Below are positions 35,556 to 43,661 of a stretch of DNA of 64,000 nucleotides, one piece after another. Below the pieces are notes generated by a model that saw only the letters and a list, made by a program, of their open reading frames with translations, had not been told where the DNA came from and did no database searches. Position numbers and translations under genes: made by a program. Source of the stretch: JAWLDA01 sp041686855 (GTDB taxonomy: Bacteria > Bacillota > Limnochordia > DTU080 > RSA5); NCBI GenBank assembly GCA_041686855.1, contig JAWLDA010000015.1, forward strand, positions 1 through 64,000, written 5' to 3'. The stretch's first letter is position 1. Each line of letters begins with the position of its first letter.

Positions 35556-36788
35556 GTGTGGAGCATCGTCTTTGTGCTCTTTCTCACTCTGGCGCTCTTC
35601 TTTAATGCGAAAGCCATCAGCATCGCACTCTTTACGATTGGGCTCATCTACTTTGGAGGCGGCAAGCTCCTTGAGAGCTCGTTTGGCCGCCTGCAAGTGA
35701 CGCGGGCAACGCAGCGCACCTACCTTTTCCCCGGTGAGACGACTCGCATCACCCTCGAATTTAGCAACCCGACGATGGTCCCCATCACTTGGCTGAGCGG
35801 GTACGACCGTCTCCCCTCCCAGTTGGGCGGGGGGCGTGTGACGCGCTGGATTCTCTCTGTGCCGCCTAAGAGCGTGGTGACGACCGGGTACGACGTCCGG
35901 TCCTCGCGCAGAGGGGTGTACACCGTCGGGCCGGTCGAGATGGAAGCCGGCGATCCGTTGGGACTGCATCGCCGCAGAGCCACCTCCCAAAGCTTCCACG
36001 ATATCGTGGTCTACCCTGAGCTCTTGCCGATCGGAGAGCTGGGATTGCCGTCAAACCTCCCGTTGGGTAACGTCAAGGCACAGCGGCGCATCTACCCTGA
36101 TCCGAGTCGACTAGCCGGGGTCCGTCCGTACCAACCCGGGGATCCGAAGCAGTGGATTCACTGGAAAGCGACGGCGCGCACACACGAGTTGCACGTCAAA
36201 CAGTTCGAACACACCGTCACTTTGGACACCTTCGTTCTCCTCAATTTTAACGAGCGGGATTACAAGATCGGTGTGCGCTGGCACGATGTAGAGCTAGCTA
36301 TCTCGGTCGCTGCCGCCCTGGCTAACCATCTCACCACCCTCGGCGAGAGTTTTGGTTTTGTCACCAACGCACACCTCAAGTACTACGGGGCGATTCAACC
36401 GGTACGGACCGAGCGCTCTGAGGTCGACCGTGTGGTGCGGGTGACACCGCGCAAAGGCTCGGGGCACTTGATGCGGGTCCTGGAGATCTTGGCGGCTGCC
36501 ACATGCGAGCCGTGCGCAGAGTTTGTAGAGGTCGTCTCCCATGAGGCGCGTCACTTTGGATGGGGAGCCACGCTGCTCATGGTGACACCGGTCGATTCGG
36601 ACGATCTGATTGAAACCTGCCTCATGCTGGCCGAGTCCGGGTATCGCATCCTCATCTTTGTGACGGGCGAGAGAGTGCTTCACCCTCGGTTTATGCACGA
36701 ATCGTTGCACACGGAGCTCAGAGTGTATCATGTGAGCCGCGGCTCCGAGGCGCCGCTCGTCGTGTTGGGGGGTGGCGCTGTTGGCTAG
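35556..36788 (+). CDS. DUF58-domain protein
   Basis: 410 aa. Two hydrophobic segments at the N-terminus, then a beta-rich region (YLFPGETTRITLEFSNPTMV) and the DUF58 core with its hallmark GVRPYQPGDPKQWIHWKATA, ending in a von-Willebrand-A-like fold. DUF58 proteins work with MoxR ATPases and transglutaminase-like membrane proteins in complexes thought to assemble or mature envelope proteins. The MoxR gene is two genes downstream. GTG 35556 behind AAGGGGGG. It overlaps the next gene by about 17 nt. Confidence 0.88.
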   Translation: MWSIVFVLFLTLALFFNAKAISIALFTIGLIYFGGGKLLESSFGRLQVTRATQRTYLFPGETTRITLEFSNPTMVPITWLSGYDRLPSQLGGGRVTRWILSVPPKSVVTTGYDVRSSRRGVYTVGPVEMEAGDPLGLHRRRATSQSFHDIVVYPELLPIGELGLPSNLPLGNVKAQRRIYPDPSRLAGVRPYQPGDPKQWIHWKATARTHELHVKQFEHTVTLDTFVLLNFNERDYKIGVRWHDVELAISVAAALANHLTTLGESFGFVTNAHLKYYGAIQPVRTERSEVDRVVRVTPRKGSGHLMRVLEILAAATCEPCAEFVEVVSHEARHFGWGATLLMVTPVDSDDLIETCLMLAESGYRILIFVTGERVLHPRFMHESLHTELRVYHVSRGSEAPLVVLGGGAVG

Positions 36789-38391
36789 AGTAGATCCGAT
36801 TGCCGCATTCCTAGGGCGTTCCCAAGATCACTGGTTGGAGCAAGTTGTCCTGCCGGGATTGGCAGCCGGATTTGCAACCGCGGCGATGCTGTTGGCGCGC
36901 AGTTTTGTTGTGTTTTTGGGTGGCGTAGAGGCCCCGTCGTGGATTGTGATTTATGGAGCCTTGGTGGCGTTGGCTGGCACCTACTCGGGCAATTTTCTCG
37001 TCCGTGCCCGAGCGCCGTTCCTCACGCACGTGGTCGAGGGTGCCGCGATCGCGGTGGTCGGTTACACCTTTTTGCGTCTGGGAGGCGCGGCTGCCCCCGC
37101 CACATTCTTTTCAAACGAGTCTCTATCCTATCCTCAGGTGTACCTTCCTCTCGGGATCGTCCTCTTTGGCTGGTATTTAGCCGTGAGCGCCGGGCGGCGG
37201 TTGGCGCGTATCGGCAGCGTGAACCGCAGCGTAGCGGAGCAAGCCCAAGAGGAGCGCGCCTGGGTTCCGCAGGCGATCACGTCGCCGGCGGCGCTGATCG
37301 AGGAGCGCCGTTCGGTTGTCTGGTACTTTACGCGGCGAACCCTGGGATACACCCTGTTGGCTGGCCTCTTTGTCGGCGCCGCCTTCGACAGCGACCTCGT
37401 TTGGGAGCCGGGCTGGATGGTGTGGCGGTGGGCGGTGGCGGCCGGTATGGTCGGGCTTCTTTTTTGTGGTTTGGCCCTGCAGGGTTGTGTCTTTATTTAC
37501 CGTTTGAGAGAGTCGTGGGTAGAGGCGCAGATCAGTATCAGTCCGCAATTCGTTGAACACTGGGTGAAGAGCACCCTTATTCTTACGTCAACGGTCTTGC
37601 TCGCTGCGCTCCTTTTGCCCTCGGGCTTCGCCCTCTTCGACTTTGTAACGACGGCGGAGTCGCTGTCGGTCTGGTTTGCCTGGTTTTTGTCACAGGGTGT
37701 CGAGATATTCAACCGCTACGCCTTACAAGGAGCCCGCCCGAGTCCCACCCCGGTGCCCAGCACGCAATCGGGCGGTGGTGGTTTCATCGAAGGGGCGTCG
37801 GCGTTTTTGACACTCCTCTTGGCAGCGGTGGCCGTTGCGGCGACGGCCCTCGTCGCTCTTGGTATCATTGTGCTGCTGCTTCGAGGTGAATGGCGCAAGT
37901 TAAGCGGCATCCTGCGACTCCCTGTGATCCTCATCTACTGGGTGAGAGGGATTCTCAAGCACTTTCGCCTCTTCTTCGCCGCAGCCGTCGCCTGGCTGGT
38001 GCGACTCCTTGAAAGGGTCCCTGGTGGAGGCGCCCGGGAGAAGGATAGAGCGCGCGACCGTAGGCGTCGATCGAGAAAGAGGGACGAGGAAGCCGAAGAG
38101 AGGCTGCCAGCCGCGTATGTGCGCAGGCTCTTCGTCCAGCTCATTCGGGCGGCTGAGCGCCACGGGGTGCGGCTGCGTCCCGATCAAACGCCTTACGAGT
38201 TTGCTGCATGGGTCAAGCGTGAGTTCGACGGGGTTGACCAAGAGCTTGATCTGTTGGCCGATCGGTACGTGGAGGCACGTTACGGTCGGCGGCTCGTCGA
38301 GCCGTCCAGCCGCTTAGAAGAGGCTTGGCGAAGGGTCTCTGATCGGCTTCGTCGGCGGCCGCGGGAGACGGCAGGTGACCCAGAGAATTGA
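36772..38391 (+). CDS. Multi-pass membrane protein with C-terminal DUF4129 domain
   Basis: 539 aa. About eight membrane segments; the last (LLLAAVAVAATALVALGIIVLLL) leads into a cytoplasmic, strongly charged stretch (REKDRARDRRRRSRKRDEEA) and a DUF4129 domain (HGVRLRPDQTPYEFAAWVKR, then ADRYVEARYGRR). It resembles the membrane part of transglutaminase-core/DUF4129 proteins but lacks the transglutaminase catalytic domain. It sits between DUF58 and MoxR, the usual context. GTG 36772 or TTG 36781; both overlap the previous gene. Confidence 0.82.
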   Translation: MALLARVDPIAAFLGRSQDHWLEQVVLPGLAAGFATAAMLLARSFVVFLGGVEAPSWIVIYGALVALAGTYSGNFLVRARAPFLTHVVEGAAIAVVGYTFLRLGGAAAPATFFSNESLSYPQVYLPLGIVLFGWYLAVSAGRRLARIGSVNRSVAEQAQEERAWVPQAITSPAALIEERRSVVWYFTRRTLGYTLLAGLFVGAAFDSDLVWEPGWMVWRWAVAAGMVGLLFCGLALQGCVFIYRLRESWVEAQISISPQFVEHWVKSTLILTSTVLLAALLLPSGFALFDFVTTAESLSVWFAWFLSQGVEIFNRYALQGARPSPTPVPSTQSGGGGFIEGASAFLTLLLAAVAVAATALVALGIIVLLLRGEWRKLSGILRLPVILIYWVRGILKHFRLFFAAAVAWLVRLLERVPGGGAREKDRARDRRRRSRKRDEEAEERLPAAYVRRLFVQLIRAAERHGVRLRPDQTPYEFAAWVKREFDGVDQELDLLADRYVEARYGRRLVEPSSRLEEAWRRVSDRLRRRPRETAGDPEN

Positions 38392-38464
38392 GGGAAGAAC
38401 GCCCAGTGGGCCTTCGGCAAAGGACAGGCGTTTAAACGTGCGAGTGCGGACAGGGGGAGAGTTT

Positions 38465-39448
38465 ATGGCGGAAGCAGAGCGAGAGGCCGACGTGCGCGTC
38501 GATGAGATCGAGCGGACCGGGGCGAAAATCGTTGAGAATATTACACGAGTGATGGTGATGCAGACAGAGACCGTGGAACTGGTGCTCATCGCCGCATTGG
38601 CGGAGGGCCACATTCTGCTGGAGGATGTGCCCGGCGTGGGAAAGACCATGCTGGCTCGTGCCACCGCTATTTCACTCGGGTGTAACTTTGGCCGGATACA
38701 GTGCACGCCAGACCTTCTCCCATCGGATGTAATCGGAGTCTCAGTCTATAACGAGCGGACCGGGGAGTTTGAGTATCATGCCGGACCGGTGATGACGCAG
38801 GTGGTGCTGGCGGATGAGATCAATCGAGCGACGCCGCGCACCCAGTCGAGTCTCTTGGAGTGCATGGCTGAAGGTCAGGTGACTGTGGACGGTGTAACGC
38901 GGCGGTTACCCCGTCCCTTTCTCCTGCTGGCCACTCAGAACCCCATAGAGTACGAAGGGACCTTCCCCTTGCCTGAGGCCCAACTCGATCGCTTCTTTTT
39001 GCGGACCAACATCGGGTACCCAAGTGTGGAGCAAGAGCACGAGATCGTAACGCGACTTCAACACGAGCATCCGATTCACGATCTGCAGGCCTGTACAACG
39101 CCGGAGGAGTTTACTGCGATGCAAGTCGGTGTGCGCCGTGTCCTTGTGGATGAGTCGGTCCGAGACTACGCAATTCGCATCGTCCACGCGACACGGACAC
39201 ATCCGGACGTCCTCCTGGGATCGAGCCCGAGAGGCTCCCTCGCGCTGGTCCGCGGCGCACAGGCCAGGGCGGCGTTGCATGGGCGCGACTACACGGTGCC
39301 GGACGATGTGAAGGCGCTCGCTCCATCGGTGCTAAACCATCGGATTCTCCTTAAACCAGAGAGCCGATTGCGGGGGCGCAGCGCGACAAGGCTTGTCGAA
39401 GATCTCTTGGAGCGGACAGAAGTCGGTTTTGAGAAAGAGGAAGGATAA
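38465..39448 (+). CDS. MoxR-family AAA+ ATPase
   Basis: 327 aa. Walker A GVGKTMLARA after HILLEDVP, Walker B VVLADEINRATPRTQSSLLE, sensor 1 in LLLATQNPIEYEGTFPLPEA, and the C-terminal lid SPRGSLALVRGAQARAALHG with sensor 2. It acts as a chaperone-like ATPase with the DUF58 and DUF4129 proteins encoded just upstream. The open frame begins at 38375, overlapping the DUF4129 gene, but ATG 38465 has GGGGGAG at close spacing and matches family length. Confidence 0.93.
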   Translation: MAEAEREADVRVDEIERTGAKIVENITRVMVMQTETVELVLIAALAEGHILLEDVPGVGKTMLARATAISLGCNFGRIQCTPDLLPSDVIGVSVYNERTGEFEYHAGPVMTQVVLADEINRATPRTQSSLLECMAEGQVTVDGVTRRLPRPFLLLATQNPIEYEGTFPLPEAQLDRFFLRTNIGYPSVEQEHEIVTRLQHEHPIHDLQACTTPEEFTAMQVGVRRVLVDESVRDYAIRIVHATRTHPDVLLGSSPRGSLALVRGAQARAALHGRDYTVPDDVKALAPSVLNHRILLKPESRLRGRSATRLVEDLLERTEVGFEKEEG

Positions 39449-39457
39449 AGGCCGTCG

Positions 39458-39859
39458 TTACTCCTCGGGACGGGTATTTACCATGTGCCGGGCGGTCGCC
39501 GAGATACGGGCAAAGAGGAAGTCGCGCATAGGCCCCTCGATGCCTGCCTCGTCCATGGCAGCGCTCATGCACTCGAGCCACGACTCGGCGCGTCCTGGTG
39601 TGATCTCGTGCGGCAGGTGACGACGGTACATCATTGGCGGGCCGTACTGCTCGGAAAAGAGCGGCGGGCCGCCAAAAAACTGGGTAAGGAAGGCATATTG
39701 CTTTTGGCGGACCTCGGTGAAATCGTCTGGGAAGATAGGGATGAGGTTGGGGTGTCGGGCGACTCGGTTGTAAAACGCGTCGACTAATTTAGCGACAGTC
39801 TCCGCGCCGCCGATCGCTTCGTAGGGAGTTTTTGCCGGAGGCTTTTGCTGTATCTCCAC
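39458..39859 (-). CDS. Truncated haemoglobin, group II
   Basis: 133 aa 2-on-2 globin. PYEAIGGAETVAKLVDAFY opens helices A and B, LTQFFGGPPLFSEQYG matches the group II CD/E region, and the proximal haem histidine is His81 in MMYRRHLPHEIT. Such globins bind oxygen or nitric oxide and protect against nitrosative stress. The open frame extends to 39973 but that part is the antisense of nothing real: it runs through the tRNA-Ser gene on the same strand. GTG 39859, behind GAGGTAG, is the likely start. It is transcribed downstream of, and perhaps with, the tRNA. Confidence 0.9.
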   Translation of the reverse strand: MEIQQKPPAKTPYEAIGGAETVAKLVDAFYNRVARHPNLIPIFPDDFTEVRQKQYAFLTQFFGGPPLFSEQYGPPMMYRRHLPHEITPGRAESWLECMSAAMDEAGIEGPMRDFLFARISATARHMVNTRPEE

Positions 39860-39897
39860 AATTTCTACCTCACAGACGCCTCGCAGGAGAGCTAACT

Positions 39898-39987
39898 TGG
39901 CGGAAGGGGTGGGATTCGAACCCACGGACGGCGTGAACCGTCGGCGGTTTTCAAGACCGCTGCCTTCGTCCACTCGGCCACCCTTCC
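39898..39987 (-). tRNA. tRNA-Ser (anticodon UGA)
   Basis: The acceptor stem GGAAGGG/CCCTTCC closes a full cloverleaf. The anticodon loop CTTGAAA gives UGA, and the long variable arm (GACGGTTCACGCCGTC) is the class II feature of serine tRNAs. Discriminator G at 39901 and encoded CCA at 39898-39900. Confidence 0.97.
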
Positions 39988-39996
39988 GTACGTTTT

Positions 39997-40025
39997 AATC
40001 TATCACGCGAAACAACAGAGGTCAA
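39997..40025 (-). promoter_or_regulatory. Promoter of tRNA-Ser(UGA)
   Basis: On the minus strand TTGACC (40025-40020) and TAGATT (40002-39997) are separated by exactly 17 nt, and the tRNA starts 9 nt downstream. Confidence 0.75.
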
Positions 40026-40163
40026 TCGAAGGTGATGGGACGAATGTCACTGGGGCCCTTTGACGTTCGCCACTGCCAAGCGCTTAGCGCCGATGTTACG
40101 CTCAAGATGAACCGAAAGCGGACGCGGCGTAGCAACATCTAGAAGCGTACGGCGTCAAGTGGG

Positions 40164-40586
40164 GTGAGCCAAATGGCCAGAGGCGTTGCGGTCAATGGAA
40201 AGTGGCTTGGAGCGGGCATTGTGGTTGCTATTCTTTTTGTGCTTGCCTCGCAGGCCGCCTGGGGCCTCTTTTTTCCGAATGAGTACGTCGTTAAGATCGA
40301 ATTAAACGGGCTGGCGTGCGGCGCTCACTTTGACCTGAGCCCCCGCCACCTCGATGTGAAGCCGGGCTCGTGGATTCGTATCGTAAATACCACCTCTTGG
40401 ACGCACACGGTGTTGATCTCTGATGAGGAAGCGTGGAGCGGAGAAGGCCTCATGGTGTCACCCGAAATAAAACCCGGTGAGAGTTGGCGTTTTCGACTTA
40501 TGGGTACTGGGACATATTACATGATGTCCCAAAATCGCTGGCATTTCCTCTCCGGACTTGCCGGTCAAATTTGGGTGGCACGCTAA
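40164..40586 (+). CDS. Membrane-anchored cupredoxin-like protein lacking the type-1 copper cysteine
   Basis: 140 aa: one N-terminal helix (GAGIVVAILFVLASQAAWGL) and a cupredoxin-like domain outside. The first histidine region is IVNTTSWTHTVLISDEEAWS. The C-terminal motif, normally Y-x-C-x2-H-x3-GM, reads TYYMMSQNRWHFLSGLAGQI: the histidine remains but the cysteine is replaced and the methionine position is leucine, so a classical blue-copper site looks absent. It precedes SCO1 and PCuAC genes, so a role in copper handling or oxidase assembly is likely. GTG 40164, or ATG 40173 just after GGGGTGAG. Confidence 0.72.
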   Translation: MSQMARGVAVNGKWLGAGIVVAILFVLASQAAWGLFFPNEYVVKIELNGLACGAHFDLSPRHLDVKPGSWIRIVNTTSWTHTVLISDEEAWSGEGLMVSPEIKPGESWRFRLMGTGTYYMMSQNRWHFLSGLAGQIWVAR

Positions 40587-40634
40587 AGATGCGTTATAAT
40601 CAAGAGGGTCTGGAGAGAACGGAGGGAGTTAGTC

Positions 40635-41288
40635 ATGGGCAAACGCCCTTTCCTTTGGATGTTTGCAGGATTTGTGCTTGTAATCTTTGTGGCGTGGGGA
40701 GTTGGATTCTCCCTCTCGTCGCGCGAAGCTGCGCCGACGCGTCCTGTCAATCAGGCGTCGGCCAACGAGTATCGTGGATGGGCCGTGGATCCGGTCGTCG
40801 ATGCGCCGGATTTCACCTTGACGGACCAACATGGTAACTCCTTTAGCATGAGTGATCAAGCCGGCAAAGCAGTCGTACTCTTTTTTGGTTATACGACCTG
40901 TCCCGACGTGTGTCCGACCACACTCGCGCAGTTTAAGGCTGTCAAGGCGGAGCTGGGCGAGGCGGCCGAAGACGTCGAGTTCGTCTTTGTGAGCGTTGAC
41001 CCGGAGCGTGACACTCAGGAGCGCATGGCCCGGTACGTCTCGCTCTTTGACGAGTCGTTCATCGGACTCACGGGTGATCGGGAGAGCTTGGAGAAGGTGT
41101 GGGAGGCCTACGGCATCATGGTAGAGCGAGCGGAAAACCCGGATAATCCCGAGAGTTACTGGGTGAACCATACATCGCTCTCGTACGTGGTCGACCCTGA
41201 AGGGCAGATGCAATTGGTGCATCCCTTCGGACTGCCGGAAGAAGATGTCGTCTACGATTTGCGTAAAATCCTCGGTGAAAGGGCGTAA
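40635..41288 (+). CDS. SCO1/SenC-family copper chaperone
   Basis: 217 aa. N-terminal membrane anchor (FAGFVLVIFVAWGVGFSL), then a thioredoxin fold with the copper-binding pair GYTTCPDVCPTTLAQFK (CxxxC) and the distal histidine in YWVNHTSLSYVVDPEG. SCO1 proteins deliver copper to the CuA centre of cytochrome c oxidase. ATG 40635 with GGAGGGAG at good spacing. It is followed 5 nt later by the PCuAC chaperone, a standard pair, so this organism probably makes a CuA oxidase or nitrous-oxide reductase. Confidence 0.94.
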   Translation: MGKRPFLWMFAGFVLVIFVAWGVGFSLSSREAAPTRPVNQASANEYRGWAVDPVVDAPDFTLTDQHGNSFSMSDQAGKAVVLFFGYTTCPDVCPTTLAQFKAVKAELGEAAEDVEFVFVSVDPERDTQERMARYVSLFDESFIGLTGDRESLEKVWEAYGIMVERAENPDNPESYWVNHTSLSYVVDPEGQMQLVHPFGLPEEDVVYDLRKILGERA

Positions 41289-41293
41289 CCAGC

Positions 41294-41872
41294 GTGGGAC
41301 ACAAACAGCTTTCCCGAAAAGTAGCGATTCTCGCCTCTGTTGCGGCCTTTTTCACTCTGGTTTGGGCTGGGGCGACACTCTCATCGAATATGGCCTCTGC
41401 TCGGGGTGAGCCGGTCCCCGGGATCAGTGCCGAGGGAGCGTGGGCACGCCCTGCATTGTCTGGGATGAACACAGCGCTCTACCTTACGCTGTCGAATGAA
41501 TCCAATGAAACGCTTGTGATTGTCGGGGCTGAGTCGGAGCTGGCCGAGCGCGTGGAGATGCACGAAACCACGTTGGTGACCAGCCAGAGCGCCGGGGGAC
41601 ATGCCGGCCAACTCATGAAGATGCAGCCTGTCGCCACGTACGAGTTAGGAGCGGGCGATTCGCTCACCCTGGAGCCGGGGCGGCACCACATCATGTTGCT
41701 CGGCCTGAAGCGCGATCTCCTCGAAGGAGAGCGCTTTGAGGTGGTCTTGCGGACTGCGAGCGGCGCTGCGATCCACGTGAACGCGACGGTCGCTCTTGCA
41801 GGACCGCACGGGTACGACGAGCACGATGCCCACGAGAATGACGCTCACGATCACGCGCACTCCACCCATTAG
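41294..41872 (+). CDS. Copper chaperone PCu(A)C
   Basis: 192 aa. N-terminal membrane or signal segment (VAILASVAAFFTLVWAGATL), then the PCuAC domain: GAWARPALSGMNTALYLTLS, the ligand cluster ERVEMHETTLVTS with following LMKMQPV, and EPGRHHIMLLGLKRDLLEGE. These give the H/M copper(I) site. The C-terminal tail is rich in His, Asp and Glu (HDAHENDAHDHAHSTH) and could bind extra metal. It hands copper to CuA together with SCO1. GTG 41294 with AAAGGG upstream. Confidence 0.93.
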   Translation: MGHKQLSRKVAILASVAAFFTLVWAGATLSSNMASARGEPVPGISAEGAWARPALSGMNTALYLTLSNESNETLVIVGAESELAERVEMHETTLVTSQSAGGHAGQLMKMQPVATYELGAGDSLTLEPGRHHIMLLGLKRDLLEGERFEVVLRTASGAAIHVNATVALAGPHGYDEHDAHENDAHDHAHSTH

Positions 41873-41953
41873 TCAAGAGCTTCAGGGGTGCAGGAGGCGG
41901 TGTTGCTGGTGGTGAAGGAGGGCCAAAAGAGTATAGGAGGCCCTCCTTTCACT

Positions 41954-43063
41954 ATGACCGTAGATCTTCGCCTACCCCAACGGGTGCTCATGGGCCCTGG
42001 ACCGAGCACGGCCGATCCCCGCATCCTCAGAGCCATGGCCGCCCCACTGATTGGACACCTCGATCCGGCATTCCTAACATTGATGAACGACGTGATGGCA
42101 GGGCTCCGTCACGTCTTTGGCACGAAGAATAAACTGACGCTCCCGATGTCTGGAACCGGCAGCGCGGGTATGGAGACATGCCTGGTCAACCTGCTCGAGC
42201 CGGGAGATCGCGCGCTGATTTGTGTAAACGGTCTCTTTGGGCAGCGGTTGGTAGATATCGCAGAGCGGTGCGGTGCCGAAGTGATTCAGATAACCGCGCC
42301 GTGGGGGCGTCCGATCGACCCTGCCGACGTGAAACGCGTGTTGGCCGAGGAGCGCGTCGACCTCGTTGCGATCGTGCACGCGGAGACGTCGACCGGCGTC
42401 CTGCAGCCGCTCCGAGAGATTGGAGAGGCCGTCAGAGCCCACGGCGCCCTTTTGGTGGCCGATGCAGTCACGTCATTGGCGGGCGTTGCAGTGGAGGTGG
42501 ACGAGCACCTGGTCGATGCGTGCTATAGCGGGACGCAGAAGTGCCTGAGCGCACCGCCAGGTTTAAGCCCTGTCACCTTTGGCGAACGAGCGGCACAGAA
42601 GCTTTCCTCTCGCAAGAGCCGGGTGAACAGTTGGTACCTTGACCTGACGATGATCTCCCAATACTGGGGGAATGAGCGAGTCTACCATCACACGGCGCCG
42701 ATCAGCATGATGTACGCCCTGGCGGAGGCCCTCAACATCGTCTCTGAAGAAGGAATCGAAGTGCGCGAGGAGCGCCATCGACGAGTCTCGGCCGCTTTCT
42801 GCGACGGACTCGCTCAGATCGGCCTCGAGCCCTTGGTTCCCATTGAGTATCGGGCGCCTATGCTGGTGACCGTGAAGGTGCCCGACGGAGTGGACGAAGC
42901 AGCAGTACGCAAGGAGCTCCTTGAAGGGTACAACATCGAGATTGGCGGCGGGTTGGGCGAGCTCAAAGGGCGTGTCTGGCGCGTGGGACTGATGGGGTCA
43001 TCTTGCACTGAGAGCAACGTCATCCTACTCCTTGAGGCGCTTGATCGAATCCTCCACCGCTGA
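41954..43063 (+). CDS. Pyridoxal-phosphate aminotransferase, alanine--glyoxylate/serine--glyoxylate type
   Basis: 369 aa class V aminotransferase. It opens with the family hallmark RVLMGPGPSTADPRILRAMA, has the PLP aspartate in LLVADAVTSLAGV, and the Schiff-base lysine in YSGTQKCLSAPPGLSPVTF. The closing RVGLMGSSCTESNVILLLEA is typical. Likely substrates are glyoxylate with alanine or serine. ATG 41954 matches the family start; the open frame extends to 41888, and GGAGG at 41936-41940 is rather distant. The adjacent AGGAGGCCCTCCT is a palindrome covering that site. Confidence 0.9.
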   Translation: MTVDLRLPQRVLMGPGPSTADPRILRAMAAPLIGHLDPAFLTLMNDVMAGLRHVFGTKNKLTLPMSGTGSAGMETCLVNLLEPGDRALICVNGLFGQRLVDIAERCGAEVIQITAPWGRPIDPADVKRVLAEERVDLVAIVHAETSTGVLQPLREIGEAVRAHGALLVADAVTSLAGVAVEVDEHLVDACYSGTQKCLSAPPGLSPVTFGERAAQKLSSRKSRVNSWYLDLTMISQYWGNERVYHHTAPISMMYALAEALNIVSEEGIEVREERHRRVSAAFCDGLAQIGLEPLVPIEYRAPMLVTVKVPDGVDEAAVRKELLEGYNIEIGGGLGELKGRVWRVGLMGSSCTESNVILLLEALDRILHR

Positions 43064-43101
43064 ACGAGCGCGCCTCCGGGCACCGTTGAGCCTTTGATCC
43101 G

Positions 43102-43140
43102 AAAAACGAAGGGGCCGTCCCGTGAGGGAACGGCCCCTTC
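43102..43140 (-). terminator. Rho-independent terminator of the spore protein gene
   Basis: A perfect 10-bp stem, GAAGGGGCCG (43108-43117) with CGGCCCCTTC (43131-43140). Read on the minus strand it is followed by CGTTTTT. It may also stop the aminotransferase transcript from the other side, where the tail is weaker. Confidence 0.85.
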
Positions 43141-43159
43141 CACCTTGTTAGCGCCTATG

Positions 43160-43507
43160 TTACACGTCTTGACGAGAGCCCTGAGGACGGCTCGCCGTCG
43201 GCGCAGTCACGTTGCCGAGGCTCTGCTGGAACTGTTGCTGCACGCCGGATTGAATCTGCCCGACGAGGCTCTGCTCCGCAGCGGCAATCATGCGACGCAC
43301 CATGTGACCACCAACCGCTCCCCAGACACGGGCCGGGATGTCCCCGCCGTATCCACCGGTTTGGCCGCTGATGTATTGCTGCAGCAGCTGGGCTTGGGGG
43401 TCGTTGGTCGTCTGGGCAACCTCCTGAGCCACCTCATACTTGAAGCGGTCAAGAGCTTGACCAGCGTTCTGAATTACAGGGTTGTTGCTACGTTGTCCTT
43501 GTGCCAT
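43160..43507 (-). CDS. Alpha/beta-type small acid-soluble spore protein
   Basis: 115 aa, longer than the typical 60-90. The first conserved block reads LDRFKYEVAQEVAQTTNDPQ, and the second VGGHMVRRMIAAAEQSLVGQ matches the DNA-binding G-x-x-x-R-x-x-x-x-A-E-Q block of SASPs. These proteins coat and protect DNA in dormant spores and are degraded in germination. The ends are Gln-rich and Asn-rich. ATG 43507 has GAGGAGGG at spacing 10; an upstream extension to 43549 lacks a site. TATAAT (43577-43572, minus strand) lies upstream. This gene is the strongest taxonomic marker in the window. Confidence 0.88.
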   Translation of the reverse strand: MAQGQRSNNPVIQNAGQALDRFKYEVAQEVAQTTNDPQAQLLQQYISGQTGGYGGDIPARVWGAVGGHMVRRMIAAAEQSLVGQIQSGVQQQFQQSLGNVTAPTASRPQGSRQDV

Positions 43508-43661
43508 TTGTGAATACCCTCCTCTCGTCTCGCTAGCTATTCTTTTCACAGTTCGTCGAGTTGAAACGGGCCAAATTATAGCAGCGTTAGCTGCAGTTAG
43601 GGAAAATCACGGTACTCCAATTTGCAGGCACCCGCCAATCTGTGATAGGGTAGTGGACGTT

